DNA of 64,000 nucleotides from Ptychodera flava (lineage: Eukaryota; Hemichordata; Enteropneusta; Ptychoderidae). The translations under genes and the position numbers were made by a program. Location of the stretch: assembly GCF_041260155.1 (NCBI RefSeq), contig NC_091944.1, positions 29,078,332-29,142,331 on the forward strand, given 5' to 3'. Of this stretch, positions 21,939-34,900 are shown piece by piece. How positions within the stretch are numbered: the stretch's first letter is position 1; every line of letters starts with the position of its first letter. The notes below the pieces were generated by a model that had not been told where the DNA came from, did no database searches, and worked only from the letters and a program-made list of their open reading frames with translations.

Positions 21939-24255
21939 TGGAGTAAACATAGAGTACAATCTTTGTTGCTGCATATTTAATGGCGTATACATGTATATAG
22001 TGGTACATATATATAGAAAATATATAGAGAGTATAGTGTTTTATCTATTTTGTTGTGACAGACTTTATGGTTATTATGTAACATTATCATTTCTCATCCG
22101 CACAATTTCGGGCAGAAATGTTTGTGCCACTCTGAAGTAGATTTAGTTGGCAGAGTATGGAGAGTACAAAAAACATGGAATGGATCAATTGAGTAATTTT
22201 CTCATCATACCAATAACCCTTCCACCCCATTTTTCAGTATTTATTGGTCCACCCATCCCCTGAAAACAATAGGATCTACCAAAGTCTGTCGATGGATAGG
22301 GGGTTTGTGCAATGCACAATATTTTAGAAATGTGGAGAAATTGTTCGTTGTATATTTTCTATGTCTTATTGTCATGTTGCTGTACCCTTTGTGAAAATTT
22401 CTTTCACAACCTTTTCAAGAATGGCCATGTACTGTACGTGAGATTTTCAACTATTACCATGATTTATGATAACCTTTGATTTTTATACCAACCCTGGAGA
22501 GTTTATGTACCAACTCACTTTTATTGTGCTTTCTTTTTCTCTTTTAGATTGCAAAATTATGAGAAATAACTTGTAACTGTTGAAAGATGTAATGTAGATC
22601 TCTGTTTGTAGTTATTTGATAAAAAATTAAAAACTTTCTGATATGTTGTACAGATATACCCACCAAATTATTATGACTTGTACAATCACAACATGGGGTA
22701 TGGTATTACTTTACTGTGTCCTGTTTCTGCCACGTTAGTGAAAATGAAATCTGTAAAAGAGTCTTTTTGATGTGAACTAACTATTTTTGTATATAGTTGT
22801 GCTATTTTATGAATATTTCAGCATATATTCCAACCATTCCACTTTCTACAATTGACAGCCAGAAGCTTTCTGCTACACACTGCCACCAGTGTTCAGGCCA
22901 GGGACATGTACATACTGCCACCGGTGTTGAGATCTTGAGAGGCCAAAATACTGCCACATGTTTCAGGATCTGGCATCATGGTGTTTGGATAGTAGGACCT
23001 TTTAAAATTATTTATTAGAGTTTGATGTGTGACTTATAGTCTCTGGCTGCCATGAAATTTCCAAAGTAATCATCGTGTGAAGCTGTAAAAAAGCCTGCAT
23101 AAAATTAGACTTGGTAGCAATACAACAAGCTGAATATCCTGATGTTTTGCTACCACAGAACAATTTTCGGTGTCACAAATATAGATATACTGGTCTGATG
23201 ACAGGTACCTATGATAAACTGATGACACATTCAGCTGATCGGAGTCGAAGGATCCAATTGAAAACTAGGAAGCATGGAATTTTATGAGAGATATACTGAG
23301 TCATCCCAGACGTTGCAAAAGTGGCTAGATTGATACATGGGTATTGCAGATTGTAGTATTAGGTGAAAATTATAGTAAATTGGTCTGTTCCTATCAATAA
23401 ATACTTTGTAGAGACAATGAATTCTTTTTTGTACGTTTCAAGAACTTCAGTTTTTCAGAAATGTTGTCATTCCTGTGTGGAACCAGTGTGCCTGCTGCTA
23501 CAACAAATATTTGGCAGATCTTTATTTAAGCTTTGATATCCTACTGACAGAATGGGATGAAGATTTCTTTCTGTTTCTTGTGACAGAGATCTTCTATTTC
23601 ATCTCTGATGAAGAGAGAAAAAATAAACATCTTATAGAGCCAGACAGGCCATCCTTCTTAATAACTAATTTTATTATCAAAGTGGCTTTGATGACAAAAC
23701 TGGTTGTGTACGTCTCTGCAGGAGGTAACATGCAATACTAACTCGAACCATTTTCAAATATATAATCTGTCGGGGTTTTTTTAAGTTTTATCTACTCTGG
23801 AAGCAACAGTCAAGCTTTTTAAAAGGACAGTCATGACCAATTTCACTATTGTCCTGAGAAAGGAAAAACTTTGTCCTAATCTAAGCTAGAACAACTGTCT
23901 GACTAAAATCTTGGATGTTTCAAAATCAACACACAAGACTATTGATTGGTGTTGTGCAATATATGACATTTTAAAACCATGGTCAAACTTTATGATACCT
24001 TCATGTTGGCAACTGTCAAAGTGCAGCCTTAACTCACTTTTCAATTGTGCACAATTTGATAAGTTTTACGGACATTTTTTTTGACAGGATGAGAGTTGTC
24101 ATTTTAAGTGAAACAATGAACTTGTCAAATTTCTCCCATAGCATCATTCAGAAAATAATAAAGTCTTTGTTTCATTCTTGCTCACTGTTTACTGTGTAGT
24201 ATTATCCAGTATGTAATAGCTTGTTCTGAGAATCTCTTCTCAGTTTTGGTATGAT

Positions 24256-24471
24256 TACCCCATTCGGTGCCGAAGTCAGTTTTTGTTGCCATTATAAAAT
24301 ATAACCAGTCAAATTTTTTTTTCAGATTTTTCCAAAAATTGTCGTAAAAAGTGTAGCCAATGAAAAGTGATGTTGATTTAGTTCAAAACTTACAGAAAAC
24401 AAACCATAAAAATTGGTTAAATATTGCACTAAAATTTCGGTGGGGAAAAATTACAGCACTCGAAGGGTTAA
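24256..24471. repeat. TTAA-type miniature element, family P2, copy 2
   Basis: It shares TTGCACTAAAATTTCGGTGG, GGAAAAATTACAGCACTCG and AAGGGTTAA with 18,580-18,807. It is followed at once by a hairpin, TTAACTCAAA-AAAG-TTTGAGTTAA (24,468-24,491). Confidence 0.65.
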
Positions 24472-25100
24472 CTCAAAAAAGTTTGAGTTAATCAAACCAA
24501 AACTGAGGATAGGTTCTAGATAAGAATCACATAGATCAACCATGGCTGTATGATTTCACCAAAATGTGCAAATTTGCAGAAAGTTCAAACATTTCAGGTC
24601 AGATATGTTAGATATAAGGGGAAAGAGGATAAGATAAGGGGTGGTCGATCATAAAAACTGACACGAGAAATGTAATTCCATATTTTTCGGTTTCAAGCCC
24701 CTCTCCCCTACAAAATGGCATTAATCCAGTCTTCAGACCGTCCCATTGATCAAGGACACACTGTATTTTTATTAGTAAATATATAAGGTGGTCGCTTCAA
24801 GCTTTACCAGCAAAGCCAAAGATGATTAACGTTCAGCGTTATTTTCAGCTTACCAGAACAACAAATCTGAAATAATTAAATATGAAAACTGGATTATACA
24901 AAAAGCTTTGCTCTAACAGAGTACTGCGATTATCATAATCAACATTATTATACTCCAATAAAAAGTGAATCTTCAAAAAAATTCAGAGGGGCTAGGTTTG
25001 GTACACCAACTTCTCACAATTCCTTTTGAAAACGCTGACAGCTAGTGGATGTATTTCATGAGTTACAAAAACAAACAGTAGAATGATTTTTAAACCAAAG

Positions 25101-25106
25101 TTTATT
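25101..25106 (-). other. Likely poly(A) signal of the RDM1-like gene
   Basis: TTTATT on the + strand reads AATAAA on the - strand, 675 bases after the RDM1 stop codon. It is a reasonable 3' end but unproven. Confidence 0.4.
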
Positions 25107-25780
25107 GTCTTTCCGCAAATATACAAAATACACTGACACAAAATAACTTATTATTGACTTCCATAAGCACTAGACAGTGGTGTTCCTTTGAGAGTAATCA
25201 AGACTTTATCAAAGGATTTGTGTGTCTGGCATACAATAATTCATGTTTGCTTTATTTGAACAAACATGTGGTTAATGTTATGAAACTGGCATTTCATTTC
25301 TCTGCCTTTTTTACATCTCTCAAAGAGATAAACTTCCCTCTGACTTGAGAAGCACAAGAATTGGTTGTCCTCACATGATGTGTTTCCGCCAAAACATCTG
25401 ACAAAGCCTATAAATTGAAATGATCAGCGTATGATCCCACATGAGTCGTCTTTCTGGCTGACCTTCCAATATTCCAATTCAAAAGATGATATACATGTAA
25501 TATCAATCCACAGCATGATTATATTTAAAACTTGAGTAATGACATTCAAGGGTAATTTTGTGGATGAAAAAGGCCTTTAAAATGTCAGTTGAGGATGTTG
25601 TATTCTTTGGTAAGCCTTTGACGGGAATCTGGCCTTGACAGTTTGAGCAGAGTAGTAAACATCCAAAGAGCGATGTCCAATTGTAGATCTACATAAGATC
25701 CACAGAAACAAACTGTCAGTCTGATTCCAGTACCTCTTTTCCTCAGAGAATTATTTAAACTTGACCGAACTTGGAACACT

Positions 25781-25906
25781 TTAGACATCTTGCTCCAAAT
25801 CCAGGAGCATTTGGGCATTGATCTGGTCCAGTTCACTGGTGTCAACAGCGCCCTCATCAGTCTGATCAGCAGAATCTTCTGTCTCAACTGCTTCCAGCTG
25901 ATTGAC
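25781..25906 (-). CDS. RDM1: RDM1 exon 6 (last)
   Basis: The acceptor TTCTGCAG is followed by VNQLEAVETEDSADQTDEGA and an acidic tail ending DLEQDV, then TAA at 25,781. Human RDM1 likewise ends in an acidic tail. Confidence 0.88.
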   Translation of the reverse strand, partial: VNQLEAVETEDSADQTDEGAVDTSELDQINAQMLLDLEQDV

Positions 25907-28900
25907 CTGCAGAATTTAGAGAAGCAGTACAGATATGAAGCCAGCCAACACATCTAAATTCACAAATTTGACAGAAGTCATACTTGGCTGACTTAATGTC
26001 ATCTGAAATAAAAAATACTGATAAAATAAATCCTCCTAAAATAAATTCCTTCGTTTAATACAGGGGTCATCGTGGCCAGATGACATACTGCAGCAAGTAA
26101 ATGAAACATGCAAACCAGGGGAACATGACATCATAACCCTTTCACCCCATTTCCCTCTACAAGGATTAAACCACTATACCGAAGACAATGGGAATGTACT
26201 AGGGTCTGGTGGTGAAAAAGTTAAAACTACCCCTGTTCTCATAATGATTTTAACCCTTTCATAACAATGGTTTAGCCCAAACCCTTTGTTATCAATACTT
26301 TTTTGTGGACCTGTTTCCAAGGAATCAGGGATGATAATAATCTTTACGGCCCTGATATGGCTTTTGCGGCCCAAGGTTGTACGGCGGAAGGGCCCGAGCG
26401 TGCGAGGGCCCATACGCCGTACGACCAAGGGCCGCAAAAGCCGTATCAGGGCCGTAAAGGTTTTATCATATACCTTATGGAATGATAAATATGTAGTTTA
26501 CATAATATTCAACATTGTTTAGGAGATAAAAATGCGTGCGATATCAAAAATTCATCGCAATTTGTGTCAGTTTTTCATAAATACGATGGCCGCTTCCCGT
26601 CGCGGATTGACATACATAATGACATCATTTGTTTACCTGTAGAATTCTAGAACGCGCAAAGCAACATCCGTACTGTACGTGACCAACAGAGATCAAGGCT
26701 GAAATCGAGGTGTAAGAAGGACAAAAGCGTGATGTCAGTTTCTTGTAATTTATACTGAACAGGCACGCACTTAGTATACACAGGATTTCACTAGAATTTA
26801 GAAATAAAAGCCGATGTCACCTGCGCGGCTCCACTGTCGCCACGCGCAACTACAATCTGAGCGAGCAGACTTTTTCCTAATCTCGCACCGGCTTTGTATA
26901 CAAATGGAACGTTTGCGGATTGCAACGCGCGTAGTAACCAGAATCGAGATAGTTCAGAAATGCATGTGATTGCCCATATTTGGGCACCGGGCCGGGGCGT
27001 GATATGTAAAAAAAATGCACGGATCTGAGGGCGCTTTCTCCCATAGCTTTACACAGGCACGTGAATATAGGTATATGATAAAACATCTAGTCTCACTCTT
27101 CTGATTCTTCAGGTACAAATCCTTTCATCATAATTTTCCGTTAGCACAATCCACTCACCTTGATCAATTCTTCATCCAGGTCATCATTGATGTATTCCAG
27201 TAAATCTGGTTGAGTGTTGTTGACTTCTACCATAACTCTGCCGTCACCAAAGACAACCAGCACCAGTTTGCTGAAAGCGTTCTCAGATGCCCGTCTGTAG
27301 GCGATCTTCTTGGCCTGGGCAATGGCTGATCCTTTGGTGGATACATCTGAGGAATTACAAGACTCTTGATTAGACTAGGGGGAGGGGGGAGATATAACAT
27401 TCCAGGCAAAATACAGGGGGGGGATTGCAGACTTTTGAGTTATAAGGATTTTGAATAGACCACAACACAAAAAAGGTGCATAAAAGTATGTGTATTTCCA
27501 TATGTGTTTGTACATAGAGGTTTGTTTGTGTCATCGTCATGTGATCTTTCGGGTGTACCGAGTCTGGAGAGCACCCTGTTTCCTTATTATTCCACAGTAG
27601 ATCAACCTTTATTATACATTCTCCACAAAGATATGGTGTTTTTAAGTTTTATATTTTGACCTTCGTGTTTTACAAAAAATCAATAAACGACCTTGTTGAT
27701 TGCCAACCAAATTCCAATTTACAAAGTCCTGGGCCGCGAATCAGCTAGACAGAAAAGTACATTTCATGAACATGGTGGTAGAGTTAAATTTACCAGCAAT
27801 TCACTTTTTAATTGCATTCCAAGGCTATACAATAGATTGTATCAATGTCTGCCAATTTTTAGTGTTGGTGCTTTGAGTTGAAAAAGAAATGCTCAAAGTG
27901 TTTGTTTTTATTTTATGTTTTGTCCTGTTAGTGCAGATGTATATGGTTTTAATCCTCTTTCTCCCAAGTTGTATTTATTTCTATGGTTTGTCTATGGCAC
28001 TTGGTATAAAGAGGATTTAACTCTCTCATATCTTTGTTGAAGTTTGAAATAAATAAGTTGCCATAGGAGCAACAGAGGAAGTCACTTTCCTAGTGTCAAG
28101 GGGATAAATACAAACTAACAGTTCCACGGCTGTGAATAAACAACATTGTCTTCCTTTGTCAGAGAAGAGTTGAAGAAACCAACTTGATCTTGTTGTCATG
28201 AATCAGAAAAAAGAATTATGAGTGATAAATGTATGGTAGCATATCAGCAAGTTTACAAAAGTTGAAGGCTGTCAATGAGCACATGTCAAAAAAATTCCCA
28301 CCGGAATAATGTCGGAATTCACGATAGGAGTCTATGTTTTTCATTCAGTACGATCTTCATTCAGGATTTCTCATCTGACTCAATGTTCTGACATTTCAAT
28401 GATTTACATTTTTACACTCTCACACACCACACACCTTTAGGATTATAATCAGCTTCACCAATGCCAAGTCCCTCTGTCTGAACATCATGTCTTGGAAGTT
28501 CAAGTTTGGTGATACACATGTATCTGATAGTACTGGCTGTGTTGTCAGAACCCTCTTCTTGAAAATCATCATCTTCTACAATCTAGAAAAGACAGACCAT
28601 AATATAAAATATACCAATTATAACATATACCACAGATAATGTCAAAGTTACTCTTGTTCTTGACTGATACATTTCATTTTGTAGAATTATCTTGAGAGTG
28701 AGCACTATGACAATGACAGCGTTAGTTATAAACCATCCGAGAATACATTTATCAAATGCACACTTTAATGAATATGACAAAGAAGCTGGTAACTTCATTA
28801 CCAATATAATATTAGTATAAATTTGTCACAGGTCTATTAAAATGATAGCTTTTGCCTTTGGAATCAGAATGATGTCTTTCTTGATAACATCATGCATTAC

Positions 28901-31900
28901 GGTGAAACCTTTTGAAATTATTATAATTGTATTTTTCCCAGCCATTGACATTATATGTGACTCATGCATTTCTATGATTCAAGGTACTGTATGATACATA
29001 AACACATGCCAGGGTTCAAGTAGGATGACTTACCGATGTGATAGTGTTTGACCAACTGTTAAATCCCAGATAGTAATCTGCCAATTCTCTGCACTTCCAG
29101 AGTGGTAAACTGTGCTGACTCATGTCAAAACTCTTCCTGGGATTTGCCACTCGGATCTGTTTTTGACAGATGGAAATGTTAAAAGAGGTGTTTTTTAGGT
29201 CAAAGTTACCATTTGGTGGTGATGGGTTTTGCTCATTTTATTCTAATGATACCATGACGTTAATTGCACCTGAAATGCCATGTATTAGATCCTGACACAG
29301 TTGCTTATGGTTAGGTACACAGTGAACAGAAATACAACTTTACATCATGGCTGCTGTATACTTGAAAGTAGCTATGCTGTGATTGGCTATGTACTAGAAG
29401 TGTGCGATCAGTTGAAACATTTAAATTAGAGTAACACACTGTGTGTACATCATTCATGATGTGATAGGGACTTCGTGTTGAGAACGAAAAACACGCCAAA
29501 AAATGCAAAGGAGATCTATTTTGATGGAAACAGGATAGCAGGTATGAAGTTAGACACAGAATCGATGCGATCTATACTGGTTCATTCATTCAATGAATTG
29601 TGCTTTTTTTTGAGAAAAAGTCCTAACTTGGCAATATGTGTGTATCGCCACGATTTTGTTTCACGACTTCTTTTTATGTAGGACAGAGGGACACTCACTG
29701 TATATCTAATCACAGGCAACTGTGGATCCTACGGAACAGGATTGGATAGCCTTGGTTTGTCACTGTGAGCAAAGAAGCTGTGACAGATATGCATGATACA
29801 ATATCTTTGCTAAGATGAATCATTACAGTTCAAGAATCTTGTGATTATGTTCATTTTCTTTATGGCATTTCAACAAAGCACCTTGGATTTAGTGCACAAA
29901 GAATAATATTACATACTTTTATGATAATAAATTCTCCTACGAATACCAAAACTGCCATGGTGGTAATTTCTCTATCTTAAATTTTCTTGAGGCAATTTGA
30001 GTTGCCTTTTGAGAAAACTCAATCAGCATTTATTTTTCGGAGTGTCTATTGACACCCGGGTGTCAATAGCCAGGAGCTGCCTATATGGCTATTGACACCC
30101 CTCGGCCCGCGACCCTAGTCGAATAACTTCAAAACGGAGCTAAGTTACGTTGTCCATTTCTTGTTTCAGACAAGTTAATGCCCACTTTTTTGCTGTCGTG
30201 GGTACAGCTTTAATGGGGTAAAGTAACTGTGTAATGTTGTAGAATCATATCGACAGCTCGGGGTCAATAAATTTTATCCGCGGGCGAAGCTTGTCGAACA
30301 ACATTTGACCCGAGTTGCGGAACCTTTTAAAAAACATGCAGACATACTAAACACCGACAAGCACCGACAAGCACCGACAATAGACCGACAAGGACCGACA
30401 AGTGACCGACAAGTTGAATTAAAACCATTCTTTTTCGATGTTTTGGTTTTAAAATGTCATTCTCTACTATTTTGGTGAATATAAACGCAATTGACAACGG
30501 CATTGAAGAAAGAGAACGATTGGCCGACAGGGAAATCGCGTATTGAAGCAGCTGTATTGGCCTTATTGGACCGACAAGTTGCCGAAAAGTTGAATTTAAA
30601 CCATTCTTTTTCGATGTTTTGGTTTTAAAATGTCATTTTCTACTGTTTTTGTGAATATTTACTCGTGACCGAACTGAATTAACGAAACTAAACGAAATAT
30701 TGGCCGACAAGTAAATCGCGTATTGAAGCAGGTCTATTGGCCATACTAACAAGGGCCGACAAGTGATCGATAAGGTGGATAATTATCATTCTTTTTCGAT
30801 GTTTGGGCTTCAAAATGTCATTTTCTACTATTTTGGTGAATATTAACACAATCGACTGAACAGAACGAAGAAACTGTACGAAATATTGGCCGACAATGAA
30901 ATCGTATCTTGAAGCAAGGTGTCACATATGCCGGAAACCAAAAAAAAAATTAAACTTGTCAATGACTTCGGTCACCTGTCGGTTTCTTTCTTTATACTTT
31001 TAGTTGTCGTAGCTTCAGATCTCTTTGTCGCTGTATTTTGATTTGAAACTGTTCTTTTATTTCGAAACTGTATATATTTACAAAGATAGTAGAAAGTAGA
31101 AAGTAGTGTTTGAATGGCGAAAGTTCGAAAAATCGTTTTTTATTTTAACTTGTCGATGAGTTTTTGGTCACTTGTCGGTCCTTTCTTGACTTCATCTCTA
31201 AAGTTGAAAGTGAACTAAATGCGTCCATTATATAGACGATGTCGGGTCTCCGTCGTCCGAGGATTGGTTTAGTCTATCTAGTTGATTCAGTTACATTCTA
31301 GCGAATGTATGTCGTCGGAGGCAAATTAAGACTCAGTTTATGGTAGATAGATAGGAAGTCTATCGTTATAGGAGTGTGTTGTGATTAGTCGGTTATCACA
31401 TTAAGGCTCTGTGTGATTGGTTGTTATTTCAAGCGATTTGATTGGTTGGAGTGTCGGATCCGATGATCCTGATTTTTGTTTTTAGTCATAAGGAAAGATA
31501 GGTGACTCGAGTTTTACATAGCCATAGCATGTTTTCCCGCCACTTTTTTGTATTGTTGTAATGATGGTTTGTTATTGCTTTCGTGATGATAGATGAGGGA
31601 TACTGAAGGGTATTCTCGGGTTTGCCCACTTTCGACTTAACTAGGCAGAAATAAGTAGTAAAATCGAATGTAAAAATGTGAAAGAGGCTCCGAATGTAAA
31701 ATGTGAAAGAGGCTCCCCACCTAACTATCCAAATTTTTTTGTGTCGTTTGTGTTTGATTCGTTTCGAACAGTCTTTCTTATTTGGTATTGAGAGTCCTAT
31801 GCAAAGGACTTTAAATTGTCACCAAGCTATGCAGCAGGAGCCAATTGAAATAATATTCATCAGCATAACATAACAAAAATGCCACAAATATTTTTATATG

Positions 31901-34900
31901 GAATTGTTTTTTCTTAAACATCGAATACTGTGAACTTTTAAATGAGATGTGCAGTACAATTGTTTGCCTACATCTTCCAAATTATATCAAAACTATCGAC
32001 ACACGGTTCCCTAAGCTATTCAAAGCTATTTACCCTGTTTAACAATGTGAGTACACTCTCCCTTTTCCTTTTTACAGTGAGCTCATTCCTGTTTTATTCG
32101 TTGTCAATCATACATACTATTTCAATACATTCCTGATGTGAAAAATGGAGCTAGTACAGAATATGGCAGTCTACATGAGGGATTATGATAACATTCATTA
32201 TCTATGCAGGCACCAATGATGTGAAGAATATCATAGTTTACCATAATGTTTTTGGTAGGAAACAAATACAAACTTTATCCGAACCGTGGTTTTGTACAGA
32301 ATTTAAAATGGCAATAAATGAAAGAAAGAAATCAAGCAGGAAACAGACAAGTGGGTGAAGGAAAGAATGGGGGAAAAATATTAAACAACTACATATTATA
32401 TTAAGTAAGGTGATACCAGAAATCTCAATAATTATAGAGGTATTTTATTGGGCTAAATTATTGGAAAAATGTACAATAGAATCATACAAAAAGAGGTAAC
32501 AAATTTAGTTGAATTAAATATTTTTGGTGAAATTCAAAGATTTTTGAAAAATGGGCGAACCATTGGTCAAATTTTCATTTGCTTTTTTAGACTTTTGGAA
32601 AGCTTATGACAGCTTTTGGAGAGGTGGGTTTGGTACAAATTGTAGAACAATGGAATCAAAGGGAAGTTGTGGCGTGTGATTAAAAACATACATACGGTCA
32701 TATTGAAAGTAAACTGTCTTTTGATGACATTGAAAGAATTTTGACCAAAATGAGGGTGTCAAGATGTGTTTAAGCCCCAATTTTAGTTGCAGTACTAGTG
32801 TACATCAATAAATTCAAGAAGCTGCTTAATGAATCACTGCTTGGGGTATACTTTAATTCAGAACTCATAAGTGGCCTGTTTTTTTTGCTGATATTGTAGT
32901 CCTTATGGCACCAAATGAAAAACAAATGAAGTCTATGCTATGCATTGCTAATAAGTATTGTGAACTATGGAAAATGTCAATTAATGAAGAGAAGTCTAAT
33001 ATTTTAATAGTAAATAAGAAAGTTGAAAAATACAAAAAATGGACGATCGGTGAAGTTAAAAATAAATAATCATCAGTGATAAGTATCTAGGCTAATGGAC
33101 GTCACGTAATCTCTCTCACCGTACTCATTTTATGGAAATAAGATCAAAATTTGACAGTTTGTTTCCTTCCATGAAAGCAATCTTTGGAAATCTTGCAAAC
33201 ATTAAAGCAACTGATTATGATTTGACATTATGGAATCATATTATACGTCAGAGCAAAAATGTGCGGGGAAAAATGTTGATACTTAGAAAGTCTTCAAAGA
33301 ATGCAACGATTAGTGGGTAAATTCATCCTAAAAGCATGCAGCTATACATCAAATGAAGCAATTCTTGGTGAGCTTGGTTTGCAGTACTATAAGAAGTAGA
33401 CTTGATATCATGAAACTTAAATAGTGAAGATTATTGTACATGGCCCATTGGTGTAGACCTATATGTTGTTCAGAATAATTAAGCTAAGTTTGACTGAAAT
33501 TGGAGGCCGACTGGCGAAAAAACGGGAGGGGTGTCAATAGCCAAATAGAGGCCGGTTGGCTATTGACACCCATTGGTATAGGCCGCCTGCAGTAGCACTA
33601 TCGGACCTCAAAATGCTGACCAAAGAAGCTTTTTCGAAGGATTTTTTTGGATTTCTATTGAGAATATATGTTGATCAGAATAACTGAGCTGAGTTTGGTT
33701 GAATTTGGAGGCCGACTGGCGAAAAAACGGGAGGGGTGTCAATAGCCAAATAGAGGGCCGGTTGGCTATTGACACCCATTGGTAGAGGCCGCCTGCAGTA
33801 GCACTATGGGACCGCAAATGCTGACCAAAGAAGCTTTTTCGAAGGATTGTTTTTTGGATTTCTATTAAGAATATATGTTGTTCAGAATAACTAAGCTAAG
33901 TTTGGCTGAATTTGGAGGCCGACTGGCGAAATAAACGAGAGGGTGTCAATAGCCAAATAGAGGGCCGGTTGGCTATTGACACCCATTGGTAGAGGCCGCC
34001 TGCAGTAGCACTATGGGACCGCAAAATGCTGACCAAAGAAGCTTTTTCGAAGGATTTTTTTGGATTTCTATTAAGAATATATGTTGTTCAGAATAACTAA
34101 GCTAAGTTTGGCTGAATTTGGAGGCCGACTGGCGAAATAAACGAGAGGGTGTCAATAGCCAAATAGAGGGCCGGTTGGCTATTGACACCCATTGGTATAG
34201 GCCGCCTGCAGTAGCACTATGGGACCGCAAAATGACGACCAAAGAAGCTTTTCGAAGGATTTTTTTGGATTTCTATTGAGAATATATGTTGTTCAGAATA
34301 TCTAAGCTGAGTTTGGTTGAATTTGGAGGCTGACTGGCGAAAAAACGGGAGGGGTGTCAATAGCCAAATAGAGGGCCGGTTGGCTATTGACACCCTGGTG
34401 TCAATAGCCAGGAGAAGCTCTATATGGCTATTGACACCCGGGTGTCAATAGACTCGGCCTTTATTTTTACAATCTCTGTATGAAAGATACCTTTTGACTT
34501 TTCTGTAGCACATGTTGGGTTGCCCAATGAGAGTGTTTGGAGTGTCAAGCTTTGCCGCCTCTCTACTCTAGAGGCAGTGTAGCTGATAGCCCAACCCTCC
34601 TGACACAAATGTAGGACTAAAAATTCTTTATCTCCCTCTAAGTTAGTGATGGCAAAACAAAACAACTTATAATATTATACGTACAGAGATGGCGTGACCT
34701 TTGGTGAATAAAGGTTGTCCGTTCATCTCTGTTCTTGCAAGTTCTGCAGCTTTGGTGGAGTAGTACTTGATAAATGCATAGTAACTTTTTGAGCTGGTCT
34801 CTGGTTGGTCTTCTGTCTGACAGGCAGGCATGGTAAACTTGCCAAGCATTGTTTGGACCTCATATAGGAGTCCATATTGCGAGAATATTTCTGTTAATTT

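Larger units (their letters stand above)
21265..25100. other. Intergenic or 3' untranslated region after the Compass-like gene
   Basis: No coding signal. The 3' UTR of the homeobox gene must lie here; ATCAATAAATAC at about 23,395 is a possible poly(A) signal but is unproven. The region also holds two P1 miniature elements (21,612 and 21,845) and one P2 element (24,256). Confidence 0.4.
25907..27158 (-). other. RDM1 intron 5, with miniature elements
   Basis: It holds two P1-type elements (26,134-26,224 and 26,250-26,330) and a 139 bp foldback. The flank at about 26,560-27,080 is CpG-richer than neighbouring introns but shows no open frame of note. Confidence 0.6.
30038..34459. mobile_element. 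4.4 kb foldback / Mutator-like DNA transposon with 9 bp target duplication
   Basis: Flanked by TTTATTTTT at 30,029-30,037 and 34,460-34,468, a perfect 9 bp direct repeat. Both ends carry GTCTATTGACACCCGGGTG and then GTCAATAGCC in inverted orientation, within terminal inverted repeats of about 60 bp. Inside the left end are about three tandem units of 176-185 bp, and inside the right end five of about 206 bp. No transposase frame is visible, so it is non-autonomous or decayed. The 9 bp duplication and tandem-repeat ends resemble Mutator-superfamily and Drosophila FB elements; the superfamily call is inference. Confidence 0.8.
29157..34684 (-). other. RDM1 intron 2 (5.5 kb)
   Basis: Most of this intron is the 4.4 kb transposon at 30,038-34,459. 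The stretch 29,157-30,028 shows nothing recognisable. Confidence 0.7.

Noticed and set aside
33461-34400. CRISPR-like array of regularly spaced hairpins
   Set aside because: The whole 206 bp unit repeats, not a short repeat with unique spacers, and the setting is an animal transposon.
30038-34459. Large virus-like DNA element (Polinton type)
   Set aside because: No capsid, polymerase-B or integrase-like frames, the size is only 4.4 kb, and the 9 bp duplication does not fit the 6 bp of that class.
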